Of a DNA stretch of 64,000 nucleotides, positions 19,201-28,444 are shown in pieces. The number at the start of each line of letters is the position of its first letter. The stretch's first letter is position 1. Origin of the DNA: Patiria miniata. Its lineage: Eukaryota > Echinodermata > Asteroidea > Valvatida > Asterinidae. The notes under the pieces were generated by a model. That model searched no databases. It had not been told where the DNA came from and saw only the letters and a program-made list of their open reading frames with translations. The stretch spans positions 12,723,176 to 12,787,175 of the forward strand of contig NW_024037056.1 of NCBI RefSeq assembly GCF_015706575.1, in the 5' to 3' direction. The translations under genes were made by a program, and so were the position numbers.

Positions 19201-22200
19201 GGTCACTCTCATGTCTAGGTGGTCAAGAACGTGCACTGTGACCTTATTCCATGTTTTAAAGCACACTTCGCAACTTCCTTTTGTGTTAACTCTGTATCCG
19301 GTAGAATTGAGTATGGGCTCCATGCTCAGACATGTAGTTCCCCCTCAGTGGTACGGTAAGGCCAAAAAAAAATTGATCTCTGGTCAGCGCGCGCGTTGAT
19401 TTTAATCATGCGCGTCAACCTTTTTTTTCCTTCAAATTTACCACGGAAGCTACAACAGCGCCCTCTATGGCCGCATCTCCTCAAATTTTTGTACCAAGGA
19501 GCTCCAAGGAATGGGGAAATTGCGTCAAAGCATTATGGAGGGCACCAAGGCAAACAATGGAGGACACCAATGCGACATGTATATGAGGACACAAAAAAGC
19601 CAAATAGTACCCACCTTGTCTGTACAATTCAAGGTTGAAAAAAAAAAGGAAGCCAAAAAACCGCGTCGCCGCATCAATTCCGGAACTTCGGTCTGACCAG
19701 AGACCGACTATTTTTGTTTGGCCTAAGAAAGGGAAAGTTGGCGGTGACCACAGGAAGAGACATTGAGAATGCATTGGTGCACAAGCGAAGACGGCGAGAC
19801 CCTAGGGCTATGTGCACATTCAAAATAAAATAAATCGTACGCGCTTCGCTGCGCTTCGCTGCGCTTCATTTTCTCCCCAAAGGTGGTCACGTGAGCGGAG
19901 GAATTTAGCCACAGCGCTGAATGAAGAGGTCGTGACGACCTCGCAAGCTATGTCGTACTTAATAAAATCAGACTCTGAAAGGTCACTATTATTTCTTTAT
20001 CCTATCTCATTTACAAGCTTCTCCTTTACTTTACCTTTATCCATGAGCTCTTGGCAATCTCTCTCATCCAGTACCAGGTCAATGTCGCTGTATCGCTCCC
20101 CGTTGGGCGACAGGTAGCTGTCCGTGGAGCCGTAGCGCGACTTGGGGATAACAAACTTGTTGTTCTTTAATGGCTGCAGCCCAAAAAAAACCAAAAAAAA
20201 GAACACGTTTTCCGATGCTTGTTTCAGTAGGTCCTGATCGTCTGACGTCAAAGTAAAACGTGACCATCTAGAGTCCCCGTGATCGGCCACGGTTGCAGTA
20301 GGCAAGCGTTTGGTTAGCAACCACATTGTGCATTGTAAACTAGAGAGTAATGCTTATTTTCACGTAAAATAACCGCAAATTCTTTATCAAAATGGCATAA
20401 TGCTTGCTACCTGTGCCGTGTACGGTTGTCGTATAATTGTGCCGATCGACCCAGCACTGGCTCTGCATTTTTCTCGCAGTTTTTGCCATCCATCACAGCT
20501 TTGAAGGCTTAATTACCTACGTACTACGCACTGAAACGCGGCACTTTCTGATCTCTGCCTACTACCAGAGGCGTATCAAGGGGGGGGGGGGGGGGGCAGA
20601 GGGGGAAACTTGCCCCCCTGACGAATTTTTGGGAGAGAATTTTTTTCAGTAAGTATATCCATAAATGGTTAGAGAGTTCTGACATCAACCCCAAAAAAAG
20701 AAAATCAGCTCAAAAACCATTACAATGCGCCGTAAAAGTCGGCATAGATTTTCCAGTATGCACAATAATGGTCAGTTTTGAAGAGCGCCCCGATTTGAAA
20801 GATAGGTACCAGCCACCCCCCCCCCCCCAATTTTTTTATTTTACGGAGGCCGAGCGTCCAGAGAAAAAATTGTCTACAGTTCAGCGCCAATCAAAAGCTG
20901 GATACGGTACTGCCTACTACAATGGCACGCTGACTTTCCAGAACATAGATGTAGTCCGGCTGTCCGGGTCACGAGAGCCCTTTTGTAAACCCTCAATCCT
21001 TGCGGTTAGCCGAATAAATATATTCAAATGTTATAATACCTCCAAGTTCCTCTCTTCCGGTGTCCGGTCGTCCACCGATTCTGCGATGACATTCCATCGA
21101 ACGTCGTGGTCCGTGAGGTAACCCTTATAGATAGGGGAAGCTGCACTCAATGCTAACTGCAGAAGACCAAACAAATAATAAGAAGATTTTTATACTCGTG
21201 AGCGGCACATGCAATTTACATAGCTAGAGTGTTTAAAAAAAATGAAGTAAAATTGTTGAATAAAATTGTTGGATGTTTATAATTGTTGACTTGTTTCGAC
21301 TTTTTGATCGAAAGGTAAATTTATGAATGGGAATAAATATGTGCTTAGCTGGAATTAAACAAGCACGTTTATAACTGGCTTAAAGCATGGGAAACATGGT
21401 GCTTGTGCTCTTGGGCAAGGCACTTTACCATTATTGCTTCGTCCTTCGGATGGGGCGTAAAGCCGTAGGTCCCGTGTGTGTTGTGTAATGCACAATTACC
21501 TGTCTTTAAAATAAATTAGACATAATTACCAACGCCTTGAGTACCTAATTGTTGGTAGATACGTGCGCTATATAAGACTCCGGTATTGTTATTATTATTT
21601 TCAGTGACTACAACCCAGGCCAGTTTTAAACCACACGTTTTGAAACTGTTCCGGCAAACTATTATTCTAGGTTCTTGGTTGGTTCTTCTCCTAAATACTC
21701 CACGTTTATACAGGAGACCAGAAACATCGGGGCAAACCCTTCTCTTAGTGATAAGTGTCACTGGGTTCTTTTACGTGCATTGGATTACACAACACACGGG
21801 ACCTAAGGCTTTACGTCCCATATATCCAAAGGACGAAGCAATAATGGTTAAGTGCCTTGCTCAAGGGCACAAGTGTCCACCCGGCGGGCGCTGTTGCCTC
21901 TGAAACACCAGAGCATGAGTCCGGTGTTCTTAACCGCTAGGCCATGACACTCCCTTATTAATGCAATGGTTTCAGATCATGCAAAAAAAATTGCACACTG
22001 TCGGCACTTACAATTATCGGGCACAGTGGCGTAAGCTGATCGTACAGGTGTCGCGCCTCTGTGATATTGCACGCTTGGAATGTCATCTGAAGACAGCTGT
22101 TGCCGAAGCCAAACCCCGTGCAGTCCATGTACACGTGGTCCGGCTTCGCTGCTCTAGCGCCCTCACCATCGTGGTCGTTTACGAACTCCTCGACGAAAGG

Positions 22201-25200
22201 AGTCAGAGTGTTCTTGTCTTTGAAAACTACGAAAAAGTGAAAAGAAGCAACCAGTTTTGCCTTAAAAAGACGTATGTCCATGCTCTTAAGCGAAGTAGCT
22301 TTTTTTTGTCACGATGAATTTGGACATTTGTTTCATTTTGAAATTGGTATAGTCTGAGTATCACCCGTTATCCGCGGAGCAAGTCTCCTGTATAACGTCT
22401 GATTAGTCTAGACATGCAGATATATGCAAGCGGCGCGCCAGCCAATCATAGTCGACTTTACTCAATCGTGACATCATTTCATTCCCAAATCAGGACTAAA
22501 TGGTTTGATTGGTCAATTCAAATGCAGAGTTTTGTAATACAACAGCCGGGTGCATTATCGCATGAAACAGTTTTTTTTTATCCATGTCTATGACGCGCAA
22601 CGGGTGAATGACCGAAGACCCGATGTATATAGAAAGCGCCCGCTGATTGGTCAAAATCTAGAGGTCAAGAGGCGGTTGTCTTACCTAATTAATCAGCTAA
22701 TCTGCTCACATATCATAGTCTATATAGACAACCAAAAAGCATGCCAACACCAACTTTAACAAAAAACAACTTATTCTTTTCTCTGTTTTTGGAATCTGCA
22801 ATACTTGCAAAAAAAGTCTTTTAATAGATATAAAAGCAGTCAACAGTTGTTAAATGTCAGCTTCAAAGATATGTTTGTAAACAACAATCGGGGAGGTTGG
22901 GAGAATCTAGAATAGTCCACCTACTTGGAATGTTGATAGCTACTTTCTCGCCTCGCCTCTTCCGTATATTCTTTGTAAAGCTGCTGCAGTTGGGAGAAAG
23001 TAAAACACGATCAATCTTAGTTGACGGTTTGCTCATTCCAAGACTCGACATGAATGCGATGAATAACGTACGTCAAACAATAAATTGTCTATACATCCTT
23101 GTTCAAAGAGATGTAGTGTTATAAAATGTATACTAACTGGGTGGATCATTAATAATTCTGAAAGTGGAGAACTCGAGAAGTAGATTCTCTTAAAAAAAAC
23201 CACGAAAAAAACAAACCCGCCCCCCCCCCATTTTGAGTAAAATCCATATATCTATTTCGTGAAAACCTTATGGAGACGTATTCATCTACAGAAATTGCCC
23301 TGTGGAGACGTATACAATCTTTTGTTCCCTATTGTGTGCATGTCTCCAGAGGGCACAGTGTATCAGATCACACGGACACACAGAAGGAATACGCGATCGC
23401 AATATCCCCCTGTCTGGCTTGAAAGCCAGGGGGATAAAAAAAAAAGGATTATAAACTTTGACTTATATTCTTTCTGACCTGTACCGCGGATGTCCCAGGT
23501 AAATCGTTTCATCGGGAATGAAGAGAGACTTGTAGATGCCGTCATCGTTACTAGGGTTGGGCTTGTACCATGGTGTGGAAAAACTGGGACATCCCAGTCT
23601 AAAAAGTAAAAGTTGTACTTGCTAATCAATTCTTGGAAAACTAAATTGCCCAGATTTGTCTAATCATCACAACATTGTATTGTACATGTACTACCGTTAT
23701 AAAAACAATATTGTAGTGTTTCCCCTGCCCATTCAAATATGAGGTGGCCTAGCCCCATAAATGTGGCCTATTTTACTGGACTGCCTCCGTAAACATAGGC
23801 CACACATCCACATGTACAAAAACGTGTCGCACTTTGCCAAATTTTGATTTTCGCATATAGGCTTAGTTTGTAGGTTTTTTTTGCTTAGAAGCATACTCAC
23901 CCTCTTTATAGGATAATCAGAAAGTGCTGCCTTTTTCAGATGTATATTTTTCGTGAAATTTCCAGATTCATTTTTACACGTTTGCGTATCAAAATTTCAA
24001 CATGAAATTTCACAAAAATTAGACATCTGAAAAAGGCAGCACTTTCTGACTAAAACCAACCCTTTTTAAGTGACGTCGCCATAAAGGCAGGCACTGGATA
24101 CACCATCTTTTCCTCAAAATAATTTGGTTCAAGGGTCAGAATTTGCCTCAGATTGCACCACAGAGCATCTAGAATCCAACAATTTTCAAGGGCCCTTAAG
24201 CGGGCCCCGAACCCCTCGCCGTCATTCTTTGGACCCACTTTTTGGGGGACCAAATTTTTTTTGGCCTCCCCAAAAAATTGTCTTCTGGATCAGCCCTTGC
24301 ATGCACCTAACATGTCTGCTTGCGACACAAATTGGCTGTTACTTTACCTGGGGAATGCAGTCAAGGTGAGGGCTGTCTCCCCTTTGGCTGTGTCCAGTAG
24401 CTTTTCCAATTCTTGCCTCCTGGAAAAAGAATGGCAATTTTTTGACATTAACAAAAATCGTCACACAATTTCTCTTACAAGTACATGGCCCCCCCAAGAG
24501 GTTGTCTATTTTTAAATTTTTTTTAAATTTTTTTTAGTCCCATGATTTTACCTTGGTGATATGTACAGGCCTATTTACGAGTAGGGTGTAAGTGGTGCCA
24601 CCACAATGTCAACATAGTCCGCCCCCGAAAAAAAAATCAATTAAAAAAATCAAGCATGACTAGTTCAAATGAAAGCCGATCCCATTCCTATTATGCTGGG
24701 CATGTTGGTCACCACAGCATGAACCTTGCTATTTGTAAAGGCAAGCGTGATGTCAATGAAACTTTTAAGATGAAAAAAAAAAACCTTCAGGGGAAAGATG
24801 TTAACAATTGTCCCTATTCAAAGATCGAATGAATAAGTGTGGGAAAGTTCCTGGCGAGCAAACAACTTTGCCACCATGGTCTTTTCCGAAATCATGGCAA
24901 TTGGACACCGTACAGCAGGTAAAGCCGTACAATAATAAAGGAAAATTGGGCCTTAACGTTCTTCCAGAGGTTGCAATGTTCTGGATGCAGTGTGATGACA
25001 AGAGAGGTAGTCTGGCAGCCAGAGGGGTGAAAAAAACCATTTCATGGCATTTGGGTCAAGCTTGAAAGCCAGGGGGACACAAATGGAAAAAGGGGGTTGA
25101 CATCAAAGTAAAGTTTGCGAAGTAAAGTTAAAGGGAAGATACAACATTTGCAAACATCAAAACATGAAATGATCAAATTATCACGAAATACCTTACTGGA

Positions 25201-27697
25201 TTGTTAAGGAATGACAGTCTGAAGCATCCTGTAAAATCGTGGCTCCTGGTGTGCTGACATTTTCAAGAAAAACTGTATTTTTCCAACGCTGGTCGGCCGA
25301 CCAGCATTGGAGAAAACTGGCTTTTTTTCTCAAAAACTGCTCCTTATTTTTTATATTTAGTTATTCCGCATTTTCTTTGCAGTTGATTACACACCTGTGA
25401 TGAAGGGGTACTCCTAGAAGTATGAGGCTCCACGTAGTGGAGCCTCATAGTTCTAGGAGTAATGAAGGGGTACAAGCCAGCTAGACCGATTCTCTGAACT
25501 TACAATTCCCCAAAGTCTATAAGTTGCTCCGTTTCATCTTAAGTGGAGTCAGGGAACCAGACTACAAGAACATGATTGGTTTTCTTGGTTTTTCCAGCAT
25601 CTACAAGCCCAAAACGTGAAACAAGTCAGTTTAACAATATTTGCTATAACATTCTAATCCTCCAAATCCATTTATTTCTGAAAATTGCAGCAAAAGCAAA
25701 TGTTGTATACATTCCCTTTAAGTCACTTGAAGTTTATTGTAGCTGGACTGACCGGAGTTTCATATTAGCTTCTACAGTGTTCAGATGTGCCATCAATCCC
25801 CCGTACGGCTTTCCGGGAGTGCTTTCAACCATGTAGGCTGCGTACTCGGGATGCCAGAGCGTGTTCGAATCGCCCCTGAAAAATGAGAATGAGAAAATTA
25901 AGAAATAATAGGTTTATACTTTCACGCCAGACTGCTATAAAAGGTTTTAAATCAGACCATCCATCACTGTGTCATTTTCTTCACGTAATAAATTTTTTAA
26001 AGAAAAAAAAAAACTTCAGAATTTATTGATGTGGAGCTGTGGAGCGAAGTAAGAACATTGAACTTGTACCAGTGGCGCACCCAGGATTTGGTGGGGGGGG
26101 CTCAAAATTGTTTTTTTTACACATTTTTTAAAGTAGAATTTTTTTCAGGATTTTTTTTTTTTTTTTTTTGAGGAGCGGCCTATTTTGACATTGTTGGCGC
26201 CACCTACACCCCTGTTATACTACTTGACAATAGGCCACATACATATCACCAAGGCCAAATCGTGGGATTAAAGAAAAAATAATGACCCGTACTTCTGGAG
26301 AATTAACTGAATAGGCAGTATATACTTTTGCTAGACTGAGAGGCTCAGCACAGATGTCAATTTTAAAATTTATACAGGGTGAGTCAATAAAAGTGGAACC
26401 CAAACTCCCAAAATATATTTATTTAAAAAAAAAAGTTGCACCAAAAATAATAATGACTGGAAAGCCAATTTCATAAGCTACATTTAGATGAAAAAAATTA
26501 CTGAAATTGCTCAATCCGTTCAAAGAATATCACCATTTAAACGCAATGACCCTAAAACCTGTTTTGTCCAAAAACAGCAATTTTATATTGTGTTCTGACT
26601 GTTTGGAACAACAAAGAAAATGACAAAAAATACTTGTTTTAACAACTGTCAACAACCGTAGTAGGCCTACACTGTATATCTTTATTAACAACCCTGGTTA
26701 TATATGAAACCAGTATACGATTTACAAAAATCCACTTTTGTTCAAAAAGACCAGCCTTCAAAAGGACTTTGTTGAATATTTTAAACTTTTGAACTGAGGT
26801 TTTATGGCTGTGATGGTTAAAGACAACTGTGATGACGATTCTTGAAATCTCATTTGTGAACTTTTGTGGAGTCCTTTCCGGAAAGAAATCAAATTTTAGG
26901 CTTTAGGACTCACCCTGGGTTATTCTCTTCCTTTTCTTGCAGCCTTGGGAGAATCTCTTCTGCTTTAAGTAGAAGTTTTGCTGACTTGTTTTCATGATCC
27001 AGCTTGACCAACATGTACTCAACCTGAAAGAGCAGGACGCAAAGACAACAAAATAAACTCCATGCATGAACAGTACAGGGCGAGTAAAAAAAACCACGAA
27101 ACACAAATGTTGGGACCATTGTTTTGGTGAAGTTCTGCATGTAGCACTTTCAAAATCTGGGATATAAAAGCCCAATTCATAAGATTTCTTTTAGTACAAG
27201 AATCATTCAAATCACTCATGTACTTTTCAAGTAACAGAATTTTAAACACAACCACCGTTTTAGGTTCTGTCCACAGATCACAAAAAAGTGTGCATTCTTT
27301 CACCAAAACGAAAACAATTCACACACTTCCTATGTGATTTGTTGTGATCTGTGGACAGAAACTTAAAACGGTGGTTGTGTTTAAAATTCCGTAACATGAA
27401 AAGTTTTTTGGGGGGCCCTTAAGCAGGCCCCACACCCCACACCATAAGGGCTTCGCACTTCGTGCTCGTATTAGTTCTGATCAAGGCATGTTCCCCCCCC
27501 CCCACCCCAACTTTTGAGAAGCAATTGACGCCCCTGCCTACCTCATCCCCCCATTTGAGCATGTCACACGGCCGGTCTTTCAGCTTGTTGTAAAGATTGA
27601 CAAACTGGATGAGTCCATGGCGACGGATGTGTTCGTCGTAACCGTTGGCCTTGATTTCTTCCCATGATAGTGGTGTGCCCAGGCTCAGGAGACCCAT
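15931..27697 (-). CDS. GCLC: Glutamate-cysteine ligase catalytic subunit, copy A
   Basis: Cytosolic enzyme of the eukaryotic GCL family, which makes gamma-glutamylcysteine from Glu, Cys and ATP, the first and rate-limiting step of glutathione synthesis. Fourteen exons give 1932 nt and 643 aa (human 637), starting MGLLSLG. Metal- and substrate-binding glutamates of the family are kept: GDEVEY (E52, E54), PEY (E99) and VES (E106). At sites where copy B and human agree, copy A differs: R97H, G107S, M250T, M254F, C304V, D339G, I341T and F435C, in copy A numbering. There is no stop or frameshift and all splice sites are GT-AG, so it looks functional but diverged. It lies head to tail with copy B 11 kb upstream and converges with Ral. 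The introns hold many transposon relics. Identity as a GCLC gene is certain; retained catalytic rate is not. Confidence 0.95.
16259..16287 (+). repeat. Poly(A) run
   Basis: A run of about 28 A, interrupted only at its edges, about 105 bp upstream of GCLC-A exon 14 in transcript sense. Read on the gene strand it is poly(T) before the acceptor. Confidence 0.8.
16800..17003 (-). CDS. GCLC: GCLC-A exon 13
   Basis: 204 nt, residues 502-569, [20 protein letters not shown], then [11 protein letters not shown] to [10 protein letters not shown]. The donor is GTGAGT. Confidence 0.93.
17100..17311 (+). mobile_element. Fold-back MITE (TACAGGGTGAG family), left arm
   Basis: It starts TACAGGGTGAGTAAGAAAAA and runs to about TCCACTGATCACAAAAAAAG. 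It matches the left arm of 27074-27402 and the inverted right arm of 18590-18914. TA precedes the terminus as in Tc1/mariner-type elements. Only one arm is present, in GCLC-A intron 12. Confidence 0.7.
17492..17573 (-). CDS. GCLC: GCLC-A exon 12
   Basis: 82 nt, residues 475-501, [20 protein letters not shown] to FRKDLQS. It lies between the intron-11 minisatellite and a fold-back element arm. Confidence 0.93.
17600..18314 (-). repeat. 10-bp minisatellite, GCLC-A intron 11
   Basis: About 70 imperfect units of GAGGACTTGT (ACAAGTCCTC on the gene strand), with higher-order blocks in which about 150 bp around 17850-17985 is repeated at 18010-18140. The same repeat occupies the same intron of copy B (39987-40770), so it predates the duplication. 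Confidence 0.9.
18360..18557 (-). CDS. GCLC: GCLC-A exon 11
   Basis: 198 nt, residues 409-474, [34 protein letters not shown] to LLMQLSK. Cys435 replaces the Phe of the conserved RVEFRP motif. Confidence 0.93.
18590..18914 (+). mobile_element. Fold-back MITE, centre and right arm
   Basis: The centre folds on itself (TTCTTTCAGCAAAACGAAA against TTTCGTTTTGCTGAAAGAA), and the right arm ends TTTTACTCACCCTGTA. It belongs to the same family as 17100-17311 and 27074-27402 and lies in GCLC-A intron 10. The left arm is missing. Confidence 0.7.
19010..19122 (-). CDS. GCLC: GCLC-A exon 10
   Basis: 113 nt, residues 371-408, [20 protein letters not shown] to DSDHFE. The acceptor is CATTAG and the donor GTACGT. 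Confidence 0.93.
19360..19723 (+). mobile_element. MITE family 1 (GGCC-ended, Harbinger-like)
   Basis: 364 bp with inverted ends GGCCAAAAAAAAATTGATCT and AGACCGACTATTTTTGTTTG + GCC. Inside the ends is a further matching pair CTCTGGTCAG/CTGACCAGAG. TAA lies on both sides (19357-19359 and 19724-19726), the 3-bp target duplication of PIF/Harbinger elements. Other copies are at 46856-47236 and 62946-63190. It lies in GCLC-A intron 9. Confidence 0.8.
20035..20173 (-). CDS. GCLC: GCLC-A exon 9
   Basis: 139 nt, from residue 325, [20 protein letters not shown]. Copy B and human have SRYDSIDSY. The exon is otherwise almost identical to copy B, and three of the four base changes I see alter the protein. 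Confidence 0.93.
20566..20912. mobile_element. hAT-type non-autonomous element with 8-bp TSD
   Basis: 347 bp with ends CAGAGGCGTATC and GATACGGTACTG. It is flanked by the exact 8-bp duplication CCTACTAC (20558-20565 and 20913-20920), which is diagnostic of hAT elements. Copy B of the gene retains the uninterrupted target at 42649-42656 (CTCTGCCTACTACAATGG). The interior has long G and C runs. It lies in GCLC-A intron 8. Confidence 0.85.
21040..21156 (-). CDS. GCLC: GCLC-A exon 8
   Basis: 117 nt, residues 286-324, [18 protein letters not shown] then VRW (CRW in copy B and human) to [13 protein letters not shown]. Confidence 0.93.
21385..21600 (+). mobile_element. SINE family 3, partial
   Basis: The body CTTGGGCAAGGCACTTTACC, CGTCCTTCGGATGGGGCGTA and the tail GCGCTATATAAGACTCCGG(TATT)n are present. 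The tRNA head is lost. It lies directly against an inverted copy of the same family. Confidence 0.75.
21640..21952 (-). mobile_element. SINE family 3, tRNA-derived, near complete
   Basis: On the - strand the head reads GTCATGGCCTAGCGGTTAAG...CACCGGACTCATGCTCTGGT. It is followed by CTTGAGCAAGGCACTTAACC and ACGTAAAAGAACCCAGTGAC. It is inverted relative to 21385-21600. It ends 60 bp before GCLC-A exon 7 on the genomic + strand. Confidence 0.8.
22012..22226 (-). CDS. GCLC: GCLC-A exon 7
   Basis: 215 nt, residues 214-285, [11 protein letters not shown] to [10 protein letters not shown]. The block GFGFGN replaces the GFGMGN seen in copy B and human. Confidence 0.93.
22925..22983 (-). CDS. GCLC: GCLC-A exon 6
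   Basis: 59 nt encoding [19 protein letters not shown]. The acceptor is CCCAACTGCAG and the donor GTAGGT, both shared with copy B. Confidence 0.92.
23231..23370 (+). repeat. Dispersed repeat R3, copy 1
   Basis: 140 bp beginning TTTTGAGTAAAATCCATATA and containing GTGGAGACGTAT and CTCCAGAGGGCAC. It is found in inverted orientation at 35803-35940. It lies in GCLC-A intron 5, just downstream of exon 6 in genomic order. Confidence 0.65.
23403..23436. repeat. Short hairpin
   Basis: TATCCCCCTG and GCTTGAAAGC lie around a centre, with CAGGGGGATA closing the stem. The sequence CTTGAAAGCCAGGGGGA recurs at 25062-25078 without the left arm. The role is unknown. Confidence 0.5.
23479..23598 (-). CDS. 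GCLC: GCLC-A exon 5
   Basis: 120 nt, one codon longer than in copy B. It encodes [19 protein letters not shown] to YLGHPRY. The extra codon lies in the variable PSNDDG loop. Confidence 0.92.
24057..24300 (+). repeat. Dispersed repeat R4, copy 1
   Basis: It shares the order AAGTGACG(T)CG, AAAGGCAG, CTTTGGACCCA, TTTTTGGGGGACCAAA and CTGGATC(A/C)GCCCTTG with 56355-56545. It looks like a non-autonomous DNA element ending in AAGGGCKGATCCAG. It lies immediately before GCLC-A exon 4 in genomic order. Confidence 0.45.
24348..24419 (-). CDS. GCLC: GCLC-A exon 4
   Basis: 72 nt encoding about residues 130-153, [15 protein letters not shown] to LTAFPR. The donor CAG|GTAAAG is identical to copy B. Confidence 0.92.
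25277..25316. repeat. 40-bp near-perfect palindrome
   Basis: It is centred on GGTCGGCCGACC, with no loop and arms of about 20 bp differing at two positions. It lies in GCLC-A intron 3, 92 bp before a second palindrome. Confidence 0.8.
25400..25473. repeat. 53-bp hairpin flanked by 12-bp direct repeats
   Basis: Arms of 25 bp (starting TACTCCTAGAA) around a 3-base loop with one mismatch, at 25409-25461. The 12-bp sequence ATGAAGGGGTAC occurs at 25400-25411 and again at 25462-25473, overlapping the left end of the palindrome. This resembles a tiny insertion with a target duplication. It lies in GCLC-A intron 3. Confidence 0.8.
25753..25875 (-). CDS. GCLC: GCLC-A exon 3
   Basis: Residues 89-129, containing [16 protein letters not shown]. 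Copy B and human have Arg for His97, and Gly for Ser107. Confidence 0.93.
26070..26372 (+). mobile_element. hAT-like element, left part
   Basis: It begins CAGTGGCGCACCCAGG, and its interior (GGCGCCACCTACACCCCTGT, CACATACATATCACCAAGG) matches the element starting at 30549. The right end is missing where a fold-back element starts. It lies in GCLC-A intron 2. Confidence 0.6.
26373..26855 (+). mobile_element. Fold-back element, left arm and centre
   Basis: It starts TACAGGGTGAGTCAATAAAA. The arm and interior match 28445-29152 (GACTGGAAAGCCAATTTCAT, TTGCTCAATCCGTTCAAAG, CCTTCAAAAGGACTTTGTTG). The right arm is lost before exon 2 of GCLC-A. Confidence 0.65.
26914..27023 (-). CDS. GCLC: GCLC-A exon 2
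   Basis: Residues 53-88 plus two bases, [13 protein letters not shown] to EENNP. The acceptor is CTTTCAG and the donor GTGAGT. Confidence 0.92.
27074..27402 (+). mobile_element. Fold-back MITE, right end lost
   Basis: TACAGGGCGAGTAAAAAAAA starts a copy of the family at 17100 and 18590. The central hairpin CTGTCCACAGATCACAA...TTGTGATCTGTGGACAG is present. The right arm stops at about 27402. It lies in GCLC-A intron 1. Confidence 0.7.
27542..27697 (-). CDS. GCLC: GCLC-A exon 1
   Basis: Residues 1-52, MGLLSLG to LKWGDE. The start ATG is at 27697, matching the family N-terminus. The donor after GAG is GTAGGC. Confidence 0.93.
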
Positions 27698-28444
27698 AGT
27701 ACCCAAGTGCTACACCCGCAACAGGGAAAGATGAGTATGATGTTCTGTCAGTGTGGTCTTATTAAAGAAATCGCGAGATTCAATCATTTTACAATGATAC
27801 ACAATGGAAATATATAGGCGTAGCACGCGCAGTGGGGTACTCCCCCCCCCCAATATTTTCTAAGACTGATCTTTTCCAATCAAATGCCCTTTTTGTAACC
27901 AGCGCTGCCCCCCCCCCCCCCCTTCCACACAAAAATGTGTAAAGAGTGCCCTTTATTTTTTTAAACAAGTGCCCTTCTTGGAAAGAAGTCGTGCCCTTTT
28001 TTTAGCCATTGGCCGTTCCGGCTGGTGTTTTTTTTTTATTTCACGCATGTATCGCCCTGAAAAGCACCATATATTATCCATTAGTGTGCATGATCATTGG
28101 TTTTGTACCATCCCCCCTCCTTGTTTGATTTTACGGAGGCCAACTGTCTGGAGAAAAAACCGTGTCAAAATTTTAGCACTGGATGTGAAAGTGCAAAATT
28201 CAAGAAATTTCCCTTCCCCTCAAATAAAAATGACCTAGCTGTACGCCACTGAAATAACATTATTCAGAAATATTTTAACCAAAAAAAAGGCCTAGCTAAT
28301 GGAAACAACTAAAATAATTGGTGTGGCCATAGTATCAACACACACCTAGCCTACTAACTTTTCCTTGAGTAATAAAATGGAGAATTCTTATAGCCACAGG
28401 TCTTGTTACCATGGATACATTGCCTAGAGCCTTAAACAAGGAAG
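27698..28444. other. Upstream region of GCLC copy A
   Basis: It should contain the 5' UTR and promoter of copy A, but I see no TATA, initiator or antioxidant-response element that I would defend. A G/C-run element with ends CAGTGGGGTAC (27830) and GTACGCCACTG (28251) fills most of it and resembles the hAT-like group, without a clear target duplication. Confidence 0.4.

Noticed and set aside
26905-26925. The GCLC-A exon 2 donor (CAGGGTGAGTC) looks like the terminus TACAGGGTGAGTC of the nearby fold-back element, suggesting a transposon-derived splice site.
   Set aside because: The element copy at 26373 loses homology at about 26855, some 50 bp before the exon, and the consensus donor itself is CAG|GTGAGT. 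The similarity is too short to exclude coincidence.
15931-27697. GCLC copy A as a pseudogene.
   Set aside because: All 14 exons are open, splice sites are intact, phases agree and length is normal. Only substitutions at conserved sites argue against normal function.
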